In this document: positions 1-6,264 of the stretch, in pieces | Position numbering within the stretch: position 1 is the stretch's first letter | Layout of the letters: the number at the start of each line of letters is the position of its first letter | NCBI GenBank assembly: GCA_023445705.1 | Contig: JAEXKM010000438.1 | Span: 1-8,283 of the forward strand | Length of the DNA: 8,283 nucleotides | Source: Pseudomonadota bacterium | Lineage (GTDB): Bacteria; Pseudomonadota; Alphaproteobacteria; Caulobacterales; Caulobacteraceae | Reading direction: 5' to 3' | Translations under genes and position numbers: made by a program | Notes under the pieces: model-generated | What the model was told of the DNA's origin: nothing | What the model saw: only the letters and a program-made list of their open reading frames with translations | Database searches by the model: none

Positions 1-270
1 GTGGTGCAGGAAGCTGCGACCTACGCGACCAGCGGCAACGCGACCCGCGTGATCGTGGTCGGCCACACCGACACCTCGGGCTCGGCCGCCTACAACGTCC
101 GCCTGTCGGAACGCCGTGCGAAGGCCGTGGCCGACGCGCTGGTGGGCCTGGGTGTTGGCCAACAAACGCTGCAAGTCGACTGGAAGGGCGAGACGCAACC
201 CGCCGTTCCGACCGGCGACGGCGTGAAGGAACCGCTGAACCGCCGTTCGACGATCGACATCAACTTCTAA
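1..270 (+). CDS. OmpA-family protein, C-terminal peptidoglycan-binding domain (5' end outside window)
   Basis: Only the last 89 residues are present; the reading frame is open at base 1, so the start lies upstream. The visible part is an OmpA-like (OmpA/MotB/Pal) domain, which binds the diaminopimelate of peptidoglycan in the periplasm and anchors the outer membrane to the wall. The signature is clear: G-H-T-D-T at residues 21-25, then Y-N-x-x-L-S-E-R-R-A at 31-40, containing the conserved Asp (D24) and Arg (R39) expected to contact diaminopimelate, and a closing N-R-R-S at 80-83. The protein ends in phenylalanine. What precedes the domain (beta-barrel, lipoprotein anchor or other) cannot be seen, so the exact family member is open. 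A strong terminator follows 33 bases after the stop codon, so this is the last gene of its transcript. Confidence 0.9.
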   Translation: MVQEAATYATSGNATRVIVVGHTDTSGSAAYNVRLSERRAKAVADALVGLGVGQQTLQVDWKGETQPAVPTGDGVKEPLNRRSTIDINF

Positions 271-303
271 GATATCGATCTCGGCGATCAGCCGAACTAG
301 CGG

Positions 304-332
304 AGAGCCCGGCCGAAAGGCCGGGCTCTTTT
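304..332 (+). terminator. Intrinsic terminator after the OmpA-family gene
   Basis: A perfect 11-bp stem (AGAGCCCGGCC at 304-314 with GGCCGGGCTCT at 319-329) closed by a stable GAAA tetraloop and followed by a T run at 329-332. It separates the OmpA-family gene from the permease gene downstream, which must have its own promoter somewhere in 333-396. I could not pick that promoter out. Confidence 0.92.
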
Positions 333-396
333 GCTTTCCGACGCAGCCAAGGCTCAGCTCCGGCGTTCCCCATCGCGCAAACGTTCTGGGGTCCGG

Positions 397-2184
397 ATGA
401 CGCTCGACCAGGGACTGGCCTTCGGCCTCGTCGCCCTCACCATCGCCGCCTTCATCTGGGGGCGTTTCCGCTACGATGTCGTCGCCGTGTGCGCCCTGCT
501 GGCGGGCGTGGCCGTCGGGGTCGTTCCGGCCAAGCAGGCTTTCGCCGGCTTTTCGAACGACATCACCGTCATCATCGCCGCGGCCCTGGTGGTCAGCGCG
601 GCCTTCGCCAAATCCGGGATCGTGGAGGCGGTGCTGCGCCCGCTCGTTCCCCGCCTGAAGACCGAGCGCAGCCAGGTCCCGGTGCTGACTGCGGCCGTAA
701 CCGTCCTCTCCACCGCGACCAAGAATGTTGGGGCCCTGGCGATCCTGATGCCGGTCGCCTTGCAGATTTCCAGGCGGACCGGCTCATCGCCTAGCCGCCT
801 GCTCATGCCCATGGCCTTCGGCGCCATGCTCGGCGGCATGGTCACCCTAGTAGGCACTGCCCCCAACATCATCGTCTCGCAGGTGCGCGAAGAGGTCCTG
901 GGCAGGCCCTTCACCATGTACGACTATACGCCGGTCGGCCTGGCGCTGGCTGCGCTGGGCTTCGTCTTCCTGGCCTTCGGCTACCGCATCCTGCCGACCG
1001 ATCGGGCGCCGGCGGTGAACATCGAGGAAGCCCTGGCCGCCAACGCCTACCTCACCGAGGTTGAGGCCCCCGAGGACTGGCGGCTCGAGAAGAACAGGAT
1101 CGCCGATCTCCACGCCCTGGCTCAGGGCGAGGCGAGGGTGATGATGCTGCTGCGCAAGGGCCGCAAGCGCAGCCGGCCGCATCCCAATCTCAAGGTCCTG
1201 CCGGGCGACGTCCTGCTGGTCGAGGGCGAGCCTCAGGCCCTGGACGAGCTCATCAACCGCGGGAAGCTGCGGCTCACCCGCGCCGACCGCCCGGTGGTGA
1301 TGGAGGAGCCTACCGACGAGGTCAGGGTCCTGGAGGCGGTCGTCGGCGTCGAGTCGACCCTAGTCGGCCATTCCGCCCAGCAACTGGACCTCTACGGCCA
1401 GCATGGGGTCAACCTGCTGGCGGTCAGCCGCTCGGGCTACAGCCTCAAGCAGCACCTGAACAGGATCCGCTTCAAGGCCGGGGACGTGGTCGTCCTGCAG
1501 GGCGGCGAGCGCAGCCTTCCGACCGCGCTGTCGGCTCTGGGCCTGCTGCCCCTGGCCGAGCGTGAGGTGCGCCTCGGCGGCATCCGCCATGCGCTCGCCC
1601 CTGCGATCATCCTCGCCGCGGCCATGGTGCTGGTGGCCTTCCAGGTGATCCCCGTGGCGATCGCCTTCTTCGGCGCCGCCGTGGCCATGATCGCCGTCGG
1701 CGCCTTGCGGATGCGCGAGGCCTATGCCGCCATCGATGGGCCGCTCATCGTCCTGATCGCGGCGATGATCCCGGTTTCGGAGGCGATTCAGAGCACCGGC
1801 GGCGCCGAGTTGATCGGCGGCTGGCTGTCATCGGTATTCCGCGACCAGGCCCCGATGCTGGCCTTGTTCTCGATCATGGCCGCGGCCATGGCCGCCACCC
1901 CCTTCCTGAACAACGCCGCCACCGTCCTGATCGTCGCCCCGGTGGGAGCCAGCATGGCCCGCCAGCTCGGCCTCAATCCCGATCCGTTCCTGATGGCCGT
2001 AGCGGTCGGCGCGGCGTGCGACTTCCTCACGCCTATCGGCCATCAGTGCAACACGCTGGTCATGGGGCCGGGCGGCTATCGCTTCGGCGACTACGCCCGG
2101 CTGGGCGCGCCGCTCACCGTCCTGGTGCTGATGATCGGCACGCCCCTCATCGCCTACTTTTGGCCGCTGCGCGCCTTGGCCTAG
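397..2184 (+). CDS. SLC13-family permease with two RCK_C (TrkA-C) domains
   Basis: Predicted 595-residue inner-membrane secondary transporter of the SLC13/DASS (CitMHS-like) type; substrate unknown (dicarboxylate, sulfate or another anion are possibilities). The N-terminal half has several hydrophobic helices and the motif G-G-M-V-T-L-V-G-T-A-P-N at about residues 146-157, a re-entrant loop signature of this superfamily. A soluble insert at about 215-385 contains two RCK_C-like repeats, each ending in a G-D-V-hydrophobic-G strand (L-P-G-D-V-L-L-V-E-G and A-G-D-V-V-V-L-Q-G). The C-terminal half repeats the transporter fold with F-L-N-N-A-A-T (503-509) and F-L-T-P-I-G-H-Q-C-N (543-552). Length and layout match the YfbS-like group with central TrkA-C domains. 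A longer frame from TTG at 331 is open, but it begins inside the upstream terminator U-tract, so ATG 397 is preferred; the G-rich sequence before it is only a weak ribosome binding site. It converges on the GDT1-family gene. Confidence 0.9.
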   Translation: MTLDQGLAFGLVALTIAAFIWGRFRYDVVAVCALLAGVAVGVVPAKQAFAGFSNDITVIIAAALVVSAAFAKSGIVEAVLRPLVPRLKTERSQVPVLTAAVTVLSTATKNVGALAILMPVALQISRRTGSSPSRLLMPMAFGAMLGGMVTLVGTAPNIIVSQVREEVLGRPFTMYDYTPVGLALAALGFVFLAFGYRILPTDRAPAVNIEEALAANAYLTEVEAPEDWRLEKNRIADLHALAQGEARVMMLLRKGRKRSRPHPNLKVLPGDVLLVEGEPQALDELINRGKLRLTRADRPVVMEEPTDEVRVLEAVVGVESTLVGHSAQQLDLYGQHGVNLLAVSRSGYSLKQHLNRIRFKAGDVVVLQGGERSLPTALSALGLLPLAEREVRLGGIRHALAPAIILAAAMVLVAFQVIPVAIAFFGAAVAMIAVGALRMREAYAAIDGPLIVLIAAMIPVSEAIQSTGGAELIGGWLSSVFRDQAPMLALFSIMAAAMAATPFLNNAATVLIVAPVGASMARQLGLNPDPFLMAVAVGAACDFLTPIGHQCNTLVMGPGGYRFGDYARLGAPLTVLVLMIGTPLIAYFWPLRALA

Positions 2185-2210
2185 GCCGAGGGGGACCATC
2201 CCCCTCGGCC
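2184..2210. terminator. Shared hairpin between convergent genes
   Basis: A perfect 12-bp stem (2184-2195 with 2199-2210, arms beginning GGCCGAGGGGGA) with a three-base loop. It starts on the last base of the permease stop codon and ends 7 bases before the stop codon of the opposite-strand gene. No T run follows on either strand, so it is a probable bidirectional terminator or mRNA-end stabiliser rather than a textbook terminator. Confidence 0.7.
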
Positions 2211-2217
2211 ACTGGCG

Positions 2218-2775
2218 TCAGCCGAAGATCAGGATCCAGGCCCCGATCGCCGCGAAGCAGCCCGCCGCCGCCCAGCGGACGTACTTCAGCGGAATGCGCG
2301 TGGCTGCGGCCTCGCCCAGGATCACGGCCGGCACGTTGGCCAGCATCATGCCCAGGGTGGTGCCGGTCGCCACCAGCAGCACGTTCTGGAACTGCGCACC
2401 CAGGGCCACGGTCGCGACCTGGGTCTTGTCGCCCATCTCGACGAAGAAGAAGGCCACCAGGGTCGTCAGGAACACGCCGGCCCGATCCTTTGGCGTTTCG
2501 TCCTCTTCGAACTTATCGGGAATCAGCGCCCAGGCGGCGAAGGCGATAAAGGCCACGCCCAGGACCCAGCGCATCCACGGTCCTTGCAGGAAGCCGCCCG
2601 CGGCCACGCCGACGAAGGCGGCAAGGGCGTGGTTGGCGATCGTCGCCACCAGGATCCCGAGGATGATGGGCACGGGCTTACGGAACCGAGCCGCCAGCAG
2701 AATGGCCAGGAGTTGGGTCTTGTCACCGATCTCGGCGATCGCCACGAGTCCCGCGGAGACGAGTAGAGCTTCCAT
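2218..2775 (-). CDS. TMEM165/GDT1 (UPF0016) family transporter, probable manganese exporter
   Basis: A 185-residue integral membrane protein made of two homologous three-helix halves. Each half carries the family signature E-x-G-D-K-T: E-I-G-D-K-T at residues 15-20 and E-M-G-D-K-T at 113-118. The paired acidic motifs form the cation site in this family. An acidic and basic loop (about 86-99) joins the halves. Bacterial members such as MneA export Mn2+, and eukaryotic GDT1/TMEM165 carry Mn2+/Ca2+ into the Golgi. The manganese assignment is strongly supported here by the yybP-ykoY Mn2+ riboswitch directly upstream on the same strand. The start is fixed by the family: the first signature sits about 14 residues from the N-terminus, as here. 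There is no recognisable Shine-Dalgarno sequence; the U-tract of the leader terminator ends three bases before ATG. The gene is single and convergent with the permease gene. Confidence 0.93.
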   Translation of the reverse strand: MEALLVSAGLVAIAEIGDKTQLLAILLAARFRKPVPIILGILVATIANHALAAFVGVAAGGFLQGPWMRWVLGVAFIAFAAWALIPDKFEEDETPKDRAGVFLTTLVAFFFVEMGDKTQVATVALGAQFQNVLLVATGTTLGMMLANVPAVILGEAAATRIPLKYVRWAAAGCFAAIGAWILIFG

Positions 2776-2778
2776 GCG

Positions 2779-2843
2779 AAAAAAGCGTCCAGGCGGGGTC
2801 GAGGCATACCAATGGCCTTCCGCGCCGCCGACCCCGCATGGAC
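2779..2843 (-). terminator. Riboswitch expression-platform terminator in the exporter gene leader
   Basis: Read on the minus strand: arms GTCCATGCGGGGTCG (2843-2829) and CGACCCCGCCTGGAC (2801-2787) pair over 15 bp with one mismatch, closing a 27-base loop. GC and then six T follow (2784-2779). It lies between the aptamer and the ATG at 2775, the expected place for the terminator controlled by a Mn2+ riboswitch. The only SD-like GGA is inside the 3' arm (-15 to -12 from ATG), so the same hairpin could also hide the ribosome binding region. Confidence 0.88.
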
Positions 2844-2854
2844 CGACGCACGAA

Positions 2855-2970
2855 AGCCAAAGGTCTCGCCAAGCAATTCGCCGGACACGCCATGCCTAAA
2901 GCCTTTCGACCATCGGCAAGTTTGTTGACGTGTCCCCCGCTGGAGTTACGGGCGGCTACTCCCCAGTGAC
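2855..2970 (-). promoter_or_regulatory. yybP-ykoY manganese riboswitch aptamer
   Basis: The minus-strand leader of the GDT1-family gene has the conserved yybP-ykoY (Rfam RF00080) elements in order: GGGGAGTAG (2964-2956), a small hairpin CCGC/GCGG, then CGTCAACA (2930-2923), and near the 3' end GGCGAGACC (2870-2862). The CGTCAACA segment starts inside a perfect 7-bp stem GGACACG/CGTGTCC (2935-2929 with 2889-2883), with an inner TGCC/GGCA hairpin. This riboswitch class binds Mn2+ and turns on efflux genes of exactly this transporter family. The outer P1 helix is the weakest part: only the GG/CC pairs next to the conserved loops are obvious, so the ends given are approximate. Confidence 0.9.
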
Positions 2971-2976
2971 GGCGGC

Positions 2977-3005
2977 TGCATAGGGGCGCCTGGCAAGCTG
3001 GGCAA
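2977..3005 (-). promoter_or_regulatory. Candidate promoter for the riboswitch and exporter transcript
   Basis: On the minus strand, TTGCCC (3005-3000) and TATGCA (2982-2977) are separated by exactly 17 bases. A start about seven bases downstream would fall near 2970, immediately before the first conserved loop of the riboswitch. Position and spacing support it; the hexamers themselves are only moderately close to consensus. Confidence 0.55.
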
Positions 3006-3084
3006 GTGCGAACGACTCGCGTCTTTCTGATCCGCCAGTTTTCACATACTCGTGAGCGGCGATCCGGAAGGGCCTTGGGCGCCT

Positions 3085-3093
3085 TGTGGAAAA
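3085..3093 (-). promoter_or_regulatory. DnaA-box-like sequence upstream of nrdA
   Basis: TGTGGAAAA on the plus strand matches the complement of the DnaA box (TGTGGATAA) at 8 of 9 positions. nrd genes are known DnaA targets in E. coli, so the location is suggestive. A single near-match is weak evidence. Confidence 0.3.
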
Positions 3094-3121
3094 CTCAAGC
3101 GGGCCGGGCTCGCGGCTTGAG
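3094..3121 (-). other. Inverted repeat, minus-strand terminator-like hairpin
   Basis: CTCAAGC (3094-3100) and GCTTGAG (3115-3121) form a perfect 7-bp stem around a 14-base GC-rich loop. On the minus strand it is followed by TTTT (3093-3090), so it could stop leftward transcription ahead of the riboswitch promoter. It might equally be an operator. Function unproven. Confidence 0.35.
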
Positions 3122-3124
3122 TGG

Positions 3125-3139
3125 TTAACGGGTCGTTAC
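3125..3139 (+). promoter_or_regulatory. CtrA-like site upstream of nrdA
   Basis: TTAA, seven bases, TTAC: this matches the CtrA consensus TTAA-N7-TTAA at 7 of 8 positions. It is also part of an imperfect inverted repeat (TTAACG, three bases, CGTTAC). It lies about 170 bases before the nrdA start. Candidate only; CtrA is expected if the host is a Caulobacter relative. Confidence 0.3.
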
Positions 3140-3172
3140 CAAATTCAGGTGGGGATGAACCGCGCTGACCCG

Positions 3173-3182
3173 TTGACGAGTC
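3173..3182 (+). promoter_or_regulatory. TTGACG -35-like hexamer overlapping a GANTC (CcrM) site
   Basis: TTGACG at 3173-3178 matches the Caulobacter housekeeping -35 element, and GAGTC at 3178-3182 is a CcrM methylation site overlapping its last base. No convincing -10 element lies at the normal 16-18 base distance, so this is not called as a complete promoter. It sits just upstream of the nrdA NrdR boxes. Confidence 0.35.
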
Positions 3183-3195
3183 ATTAGCCTTCGTG

Positions 3196-3243
3196 GCCCC
3201 ATATGGAGCGTATCGAGGGCGGGGCAGCCACAAGATATAGCGG
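3196..3243 (+). promoter_or_regulatory. Pair of NrdR boxes controlling nrdA
   Basis: Two sites matching the NrdR-box core C-w-A-k-A-T-r-T-w-G. The downstream core CAAGATATAG (3231-3240) matches at 10 of 10 positions; the upstream core CCATATGGAG (3199-3208) matches at 8 of 10. Their spacing is 32 bp, about three helical turns, as in known tandem NrdR operators. NrdR is the ATP/dATP-sensing repressor of ribonucleotide reductase genes. The proximal box ends about 60 bases before the nrdA ATG, so the sites probably cover the promoter. Confidence 0.82.
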
Positions 3244-3302
3244 TGACTACGGCCGGGCGGTGTCCCGGAGGCAAAGCGTCTGATAGTTATGGGTTTTGGG
3301 GC

Positions 3303-5168
3303 ATGAGCAGCGGCGAAGCGGTGATGCGGACGGTTTCGGAAGCGACCCAGACGGCGCCTGACAGGCACGAACGGCCGCAACTGCAGCTCGTCCGGAAGGT
3401 GGAGGTCGATCGGTCGCGGGACGCCCTGCTGACCGCGTTCGGTAAAACCACCCTGGAAGACCGGTATCTCCTGGCCGGCGAAAGCTACCAGGACATGTTC
3501 GCGCGGGTCGCGACGGCCTATGCCGACGACGCCGACCACGCCCAACGGGTCTACGACTACATCTCGAACCTCTGGTTCATGCCGGCCACCCCGGTGCTCT
3601 CCAACGGCGGCGCGGCGCGCGGCCTGCCGATCTCCTGCTTCCTGAACGCGGTCGGTGATTCGCTCGACGGCATCCAGAGCGTCTGGAACGAGAACGTCGC
3701 CCTGGCCTCGAACGGCGGCGGCATCGGCACCTACTGGGGCGGCGTCCGCTCCATCGGCGAAAAGGTGAAGGGCGCGGGCCAGACCAGCGGCATCATCCCG
3801 TTCATCCGCGTGATGGACTCGCTGACCCTCGCCATCAGCCAGGGCTCCCTGCGCCGCGGTTCGGCCGCGGTCTACCTGGACATCCATCACCCGGAGATCG
3901 AGGAGTTCCTCGAAATCCGTAAGCCGTCGGGCGACTTCAACCGCAAGTCCCTGAACCTGCACCACGGCATCAACATCACCGACGAGTTCATGGAAGCTGT
4001 CCGCGATGGCGCCATGTTCGGCCTGCGCTCGCCCAAGACGAACGAGGTCCTGCGCGAAGTCGACGCCCGCTCGCTGTGGCAGAAGATCCTCGAGATCCGC
4101 CTGCAGACCGGCGAGCCCTACCTGATCTTCTCCGACACCGTGAACCGCGCCATGCCGCAGCATCAGCGCGACCTCGGTCTCTCGGTGCGCCAGTCGAACC
4201 TGTGCTCGGAGATCATGCTCCACACCGGCACCGACCACCTGGGCCACGAGCGGACGGCCGTCTGCTGCCTGTCCTCGGTCAACGCCGAGAAGTTCATGGA
4301 GTGGCGCGACCACCCGACCTTCATCGAGGACGTGATGCGCTTCCTCGACAACGTCCTGGAAGACTTCATCCAGAGCGCGCCGGCGGACATGAAGAACGCC
4401 GTCTACGCCGCCCAGCGCGAGCGTTCGGTCGGTCTTGGCCTGATGGGCTTCCACTCGTTCCTGCAGATGCAGAACGTGCCGTTCGAAAGCGCCCTGGCGA
4501 AGTCCTGGAACATGCGCCTCTTCAAGCACTTGCGCCGCCAGTGCGACGCAGCTTCGCGCACCCTGGCCGCCGAGCGCGGCCCGTGCCCGGACGCCGCCGA
4601 GCGCGGCGTCATGGAGCGCTTCTCGCACAAGCTGGCTATCGCGCCGACCGCCTCGATCTCGATCATCTGCGGCGGCACGTCGGCGGGCATCGAGCCGATC
4701 CCGGCCAACATCTACACCCACAAGACGCTTTCGGGTTCGTTCGCGGTGAAGAACCCCTACCTGGAGCGCCTGCTCGACGAGAAGGGCCGTAACACGCCCT
4801 CGACCTGGGACTCGATCCTGGAAAACGAAGGCTCGGTTCAGCACCTGGACTTCCTGACCCAGGACGAGAAGGACGTCTACAAGACCGCCTTCGAGCTGGA
4901 TCAGCGCTGGGTGATCGAACTGGCCGCCGACCGTACGCCGGACATCTGCCAATCCCAGTCCGTGAACGTCTTCCTGCCGGGCGACGTGGATAAGTGGGAC
5001 CTGCACATGCTGCACTGGCAGGCCTGGGAACGCGGCTGCAAGTCGCTCTACTACCTGCGTTCCAAGTCGGTTCAGCGCGCCGCCCACGCGGGCGGAGAAG
5101 GCGCCGCCATGGTTATCGACGCCCCGGCCGAGCGTACCGACTACGAGGAATGCCTCGCCTGCCAGTAG
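3303..5168 (+). CDS. nrdA: Class I ribonucleoside-diphosphate reductase, alpha (large) subunit
   Basis: Catalytic subunit (621 residues from this start) that reduces NDPs to dNDPs in the cytoplasm with NrdB. E. coli NrdA residues can be matched: active-site cysteine C112 (I-S-C-F-L, E. coli C225), N299, C301 and E303 in S-N-L-C-S-E (N437, C439, E441), C321 in A-V-C-C-L-S (C462), radical-transfer tyrosines Y583-Y584 in L-Y-Y-L, and the C-terminal shuttle pair C617/C620 in C-L-A-C-Q. The tail is C-x2-C rather than the C-x4-C of E. coli. Only about 111 residues precede the first active-site cysteine, against 224 in E. coli, so the N-terminal ATP-cone (overall activity site) is missing. The frame is open from GTG 3243, but that codon overlaps an NrdR box; ATG 3303 or ATG 3324 is likelier, and neither has a strong ribosome binding site. 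nrdB is 2 kb downstream, not adjacent. Confidence 0.96.
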   Translation: MSSGEAVMRTVSEATQTAPDRHERPQLQLVRKVEVDRSRDALLTAFGKTTLEDRYLLAGESYQDMFARVATAYADDADHAQRVYDYISNLWFMPATPVLSNGGAARGLPISCFLNAVGDSLDGIQSVWNENVALASNGGGIGTYWGGVRSIGEKVKGAGQTSGIIPFIRVMDSLTLAISQGSLRRGSAAVYLDIHHPEIEEFLEIRKPSGDFNRKSLNLHHGINITDEFMEAVRDGAMFGLRSPKTNEVLREVDARSLWQKILEIRLQTGEPYLIFSDTVNRAMPQHQRDLGLSVRQSNLCSEIMLHTGTDHLGHERTAVCCLSSVNAEKFMEWRDHPTFIEDVMRFLDNVLEDFIQSAPADMKNAVYAAQRERSVGLGLMGFHSFLQMQNVPFESALAKSWNMRLFKHLRRQCDAASRTLAAERGPCPDAAERGVMERFSHKLAIAPTASISIICGGTSAGIEPIPANIYTHKTLSGSFAVKNPYLERLLDEKGRNTPSTWDSILENEGSVQHLDFLTQDEKDVYKTAFELDQRWVIELAADRTPDICQSQSVNVFLPGDVDKWDLHMLHWQAWERGCKSLYYLRSKSVQRAAHAGGEGAAMVIDAPAERTDYEECLACQ

Positions 5169-5184
5169 GGTCGATGCCCTAGGG

Positions 5185-5217
5185 GCCCGCGCCAGCTTAA
5201 CGGTCAAAGGCGCGGGC
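5185..5217 (+). terminator. Probable terminator hairpin after nrdA
   Basis: Perfect 9-bp stem GCCCGCGCC (5185-5193) with GGCGCGGGC (5209-5217), 15-base loop, starting 17 bases after the nrdA stop codon. No T run follows, so termination may be partial or factor-assisted. Confidence 0.6.
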
Positions 5218-5409
5218 GACCCGCTCAAAAACCGCTCAAGTCACTGTTTTCTCGCCGTTTCGAGGCGAGCTACCGGCTCCTGGAGATCAGCTCGGGTGTA
5301 AACCCGACGTGATCGGATCTCAGGAACGGATTTTCCCGTTGCGCCATTCCATTGTCATGGAAGGATGTCGTTGAGCCGCCCGCTCGACGAGGCGGCATGG
5401 GAGGTCGCG
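5218..5409 (+). other. Structured intergenic and leader region before the outer-membrane protein gene
   Basis: No gene is supported here. Three small perfect hairpins occur in a row: CTCGCC/GGCGAG (5251-5269), TCGGGT/ACCCGA with a GTAA loop (5292-5307), and AACGG/CCGTT (5325-5340). They may belong to a leader RNA of the next gene. They match no riboswitch that I recognise, and I could not assign a promoter. Confidence 0.35.
5399..5405 (+). promoter_or_regulatory. Ribosome binding site deciding the start at 5410
   Basis: GGGAGGT, with GGAGG ending five bases before ATG 5410. It selects this start over ATG 5365, which has no spaced Shine-Dalgarno sequence and would put 15 extra residues before the signal peptide. 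Confidence 0.75.
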
Positions 5410-6246
5410 ATGAGGCCGTTGGCTGGGCTGGCCATCGCCTTGGGATGCACCGCAGCGACGGGAGCTGCGGCGCAGTCATTGAGCGGTGGGACAGAGGGGC
5501 CTTCATACGCCCCTTCCGCGCGCGCCAGCGACTACGCCCCCAAGACCAGATCCGACGACTTCTCCAACCTGATCGAGCGCGAGCAGTTCACGGCCGGCGG
5601 CGACCCCGTCCGCTGGCGTACCGACACCGTGACCCTGGGCGAGAGCAAGAAGGGCGCGGTCGACAGCGTTCGCGTCTCGGTAGGCGGGGCCATGCGCTCC
5701 CCCACCGGCCTGCCCGCCACGGTCGACAACCGGGCCCAGTTCGACGCCAACGCCTACGAAGTGGCGGTGGTCCGCGACTGGGCGCCCGTCCGCTTCGATG
5801 GAGGCCGCTACGACGTCGCCCTGACCCCGCGCACGGGCGTCGGCATGTCCAACGCCGGCGGCCAGGCCGAGGCCGGCGCCACCCTGACCGTCGGTCAGAA
5901 GCGCGACGACATCGCCCGCGACAAGCTCTCCGACATCGGCATCGGCGATGGCCGGGCCTATGGGAACCAGGGGCGCTGGTACCTGTTCGCCGCCGCCAGC
6001 GGCCGCGCGGTCGGGCTGAACGTTCTTCACACCGACAGCGGCTGGAACCGCGAGGGCTGGACCACCGACGCTTCCACGGCCCTGATCGGCGACGCCCATG
6101 TCGGGGTGGGCTATCGCAAGGGCCCGATGCAGACCTCCTTCGGCTACATCCATCGTGAGGTGAAGGGCGAGCACATGATCTTCGGCGAACGCACGCACGA
6201 AGACTCGGTCGTCGCCTTCTCGCTCACCATCAAGCCCGAGCGCTGA
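5410..6246 (+). CDS. Secreted probable outer-membrane beta-barrel protein, remotely LpxR-like
   Basis: A 278-residue protein beginning with a typical Sec signal peptide: M-R-P, a hydrophobic core at about 4-20, and a likely signal peptidase I site after A-A-A at residue 21. The C-G region is not a proper lipobox. The mature part starts with a polar, disordered-looking stretch (22-60). Alternating strands with many Gly, Tyr and Trp residues follow, as in outer-membrane barrels. The segment from about 186 (Q-G-R-W-Y-L-F) through G-R-A-V-G-L-N (198-204), L-I-G-D-A-H-V-G-V-G-Y (225-235) and F-G-Y-I-H-R-E (244-250) resembles the C-terminal half of LpxR/DUF2219 lipid A 3'-O-deacylases. I cannot match the LpxR N-terminal catalytic Asn/Asp region, so enzymatic activity is not claimed. 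The family link is a guess from pattern; a secreted envelope protein is much surer. It lies between nrdA and nrdB but has no evident link to nucleotide metabolism. Confidence 0.8.
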   Translation: MRPLAGLAIALGCTAATGAAAQSLSGGTEGPSYAPSARASDYAPKTRSDDFSNLIEREQFTAGGDPVRWRTDTVTLGESKKGAVDSVRVSVGGAMRSPTGLPATVDNRAQFDANAYEVAVVRDWAPVRFDGGRYDVALTPRTGVGMSNAGGQAEAGATLTVGQKRDDIARDKLSDIGIGDGRAYGNQGRWYLFAAASGRAVGLNVLHTDSGWNREGWTTDASTALIGDAHVGVGYRKGPMQTSFGYIHREVKGEHMIFGERTHEDSVVAFSLTIKPER

Positions 6247-6264
6247 GCATCCAAGCCAAGCGGT

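Noticed and set aside
331..396. TTG start at 331 for the SLC13 permease
   Set aside because: The codon sits in the U-tract of the upstream terminator, and the extra 22 residues are basic and unlike the family N-terminus; ATG 397 leads straight into the first membrane helix.
3243..3302. GTG start at 3243 for nrdA
   Set aside because: The codon overlaps the proximal NrdR box, which should lie at or upstream of the transcription start, and it has no ribosome binding site.
3289..3306. Five-codon mini-ORF (ATG 3289) whose TGA overlaps the nrdA ATG, with GGAGG at 3267-3271
   Set aside because: The GGAGG is 17 bases from the mini-ORF start, too far for normal initiation. The overlap could be chance, though coupling would be worth a glance if conserved.
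3042..5228. 728-codon open frame on the minus strand opposite nrdA
   Set aside because: It lies antisense to the clearly coding nrdA, is low-complexity Arg/Val/Gly/Ala-rich with no recognisable domain, and crosses the nrdA control region. It is a GC-rich shadow frame.
5365..5409. ATG 5365 as start of the outer-membrane protein
   Set aside because: It has no spaced Shine-Dalgarno sequence and would bury the signal peptide behind 15 polar residues; ATG 5410 has both features in place.
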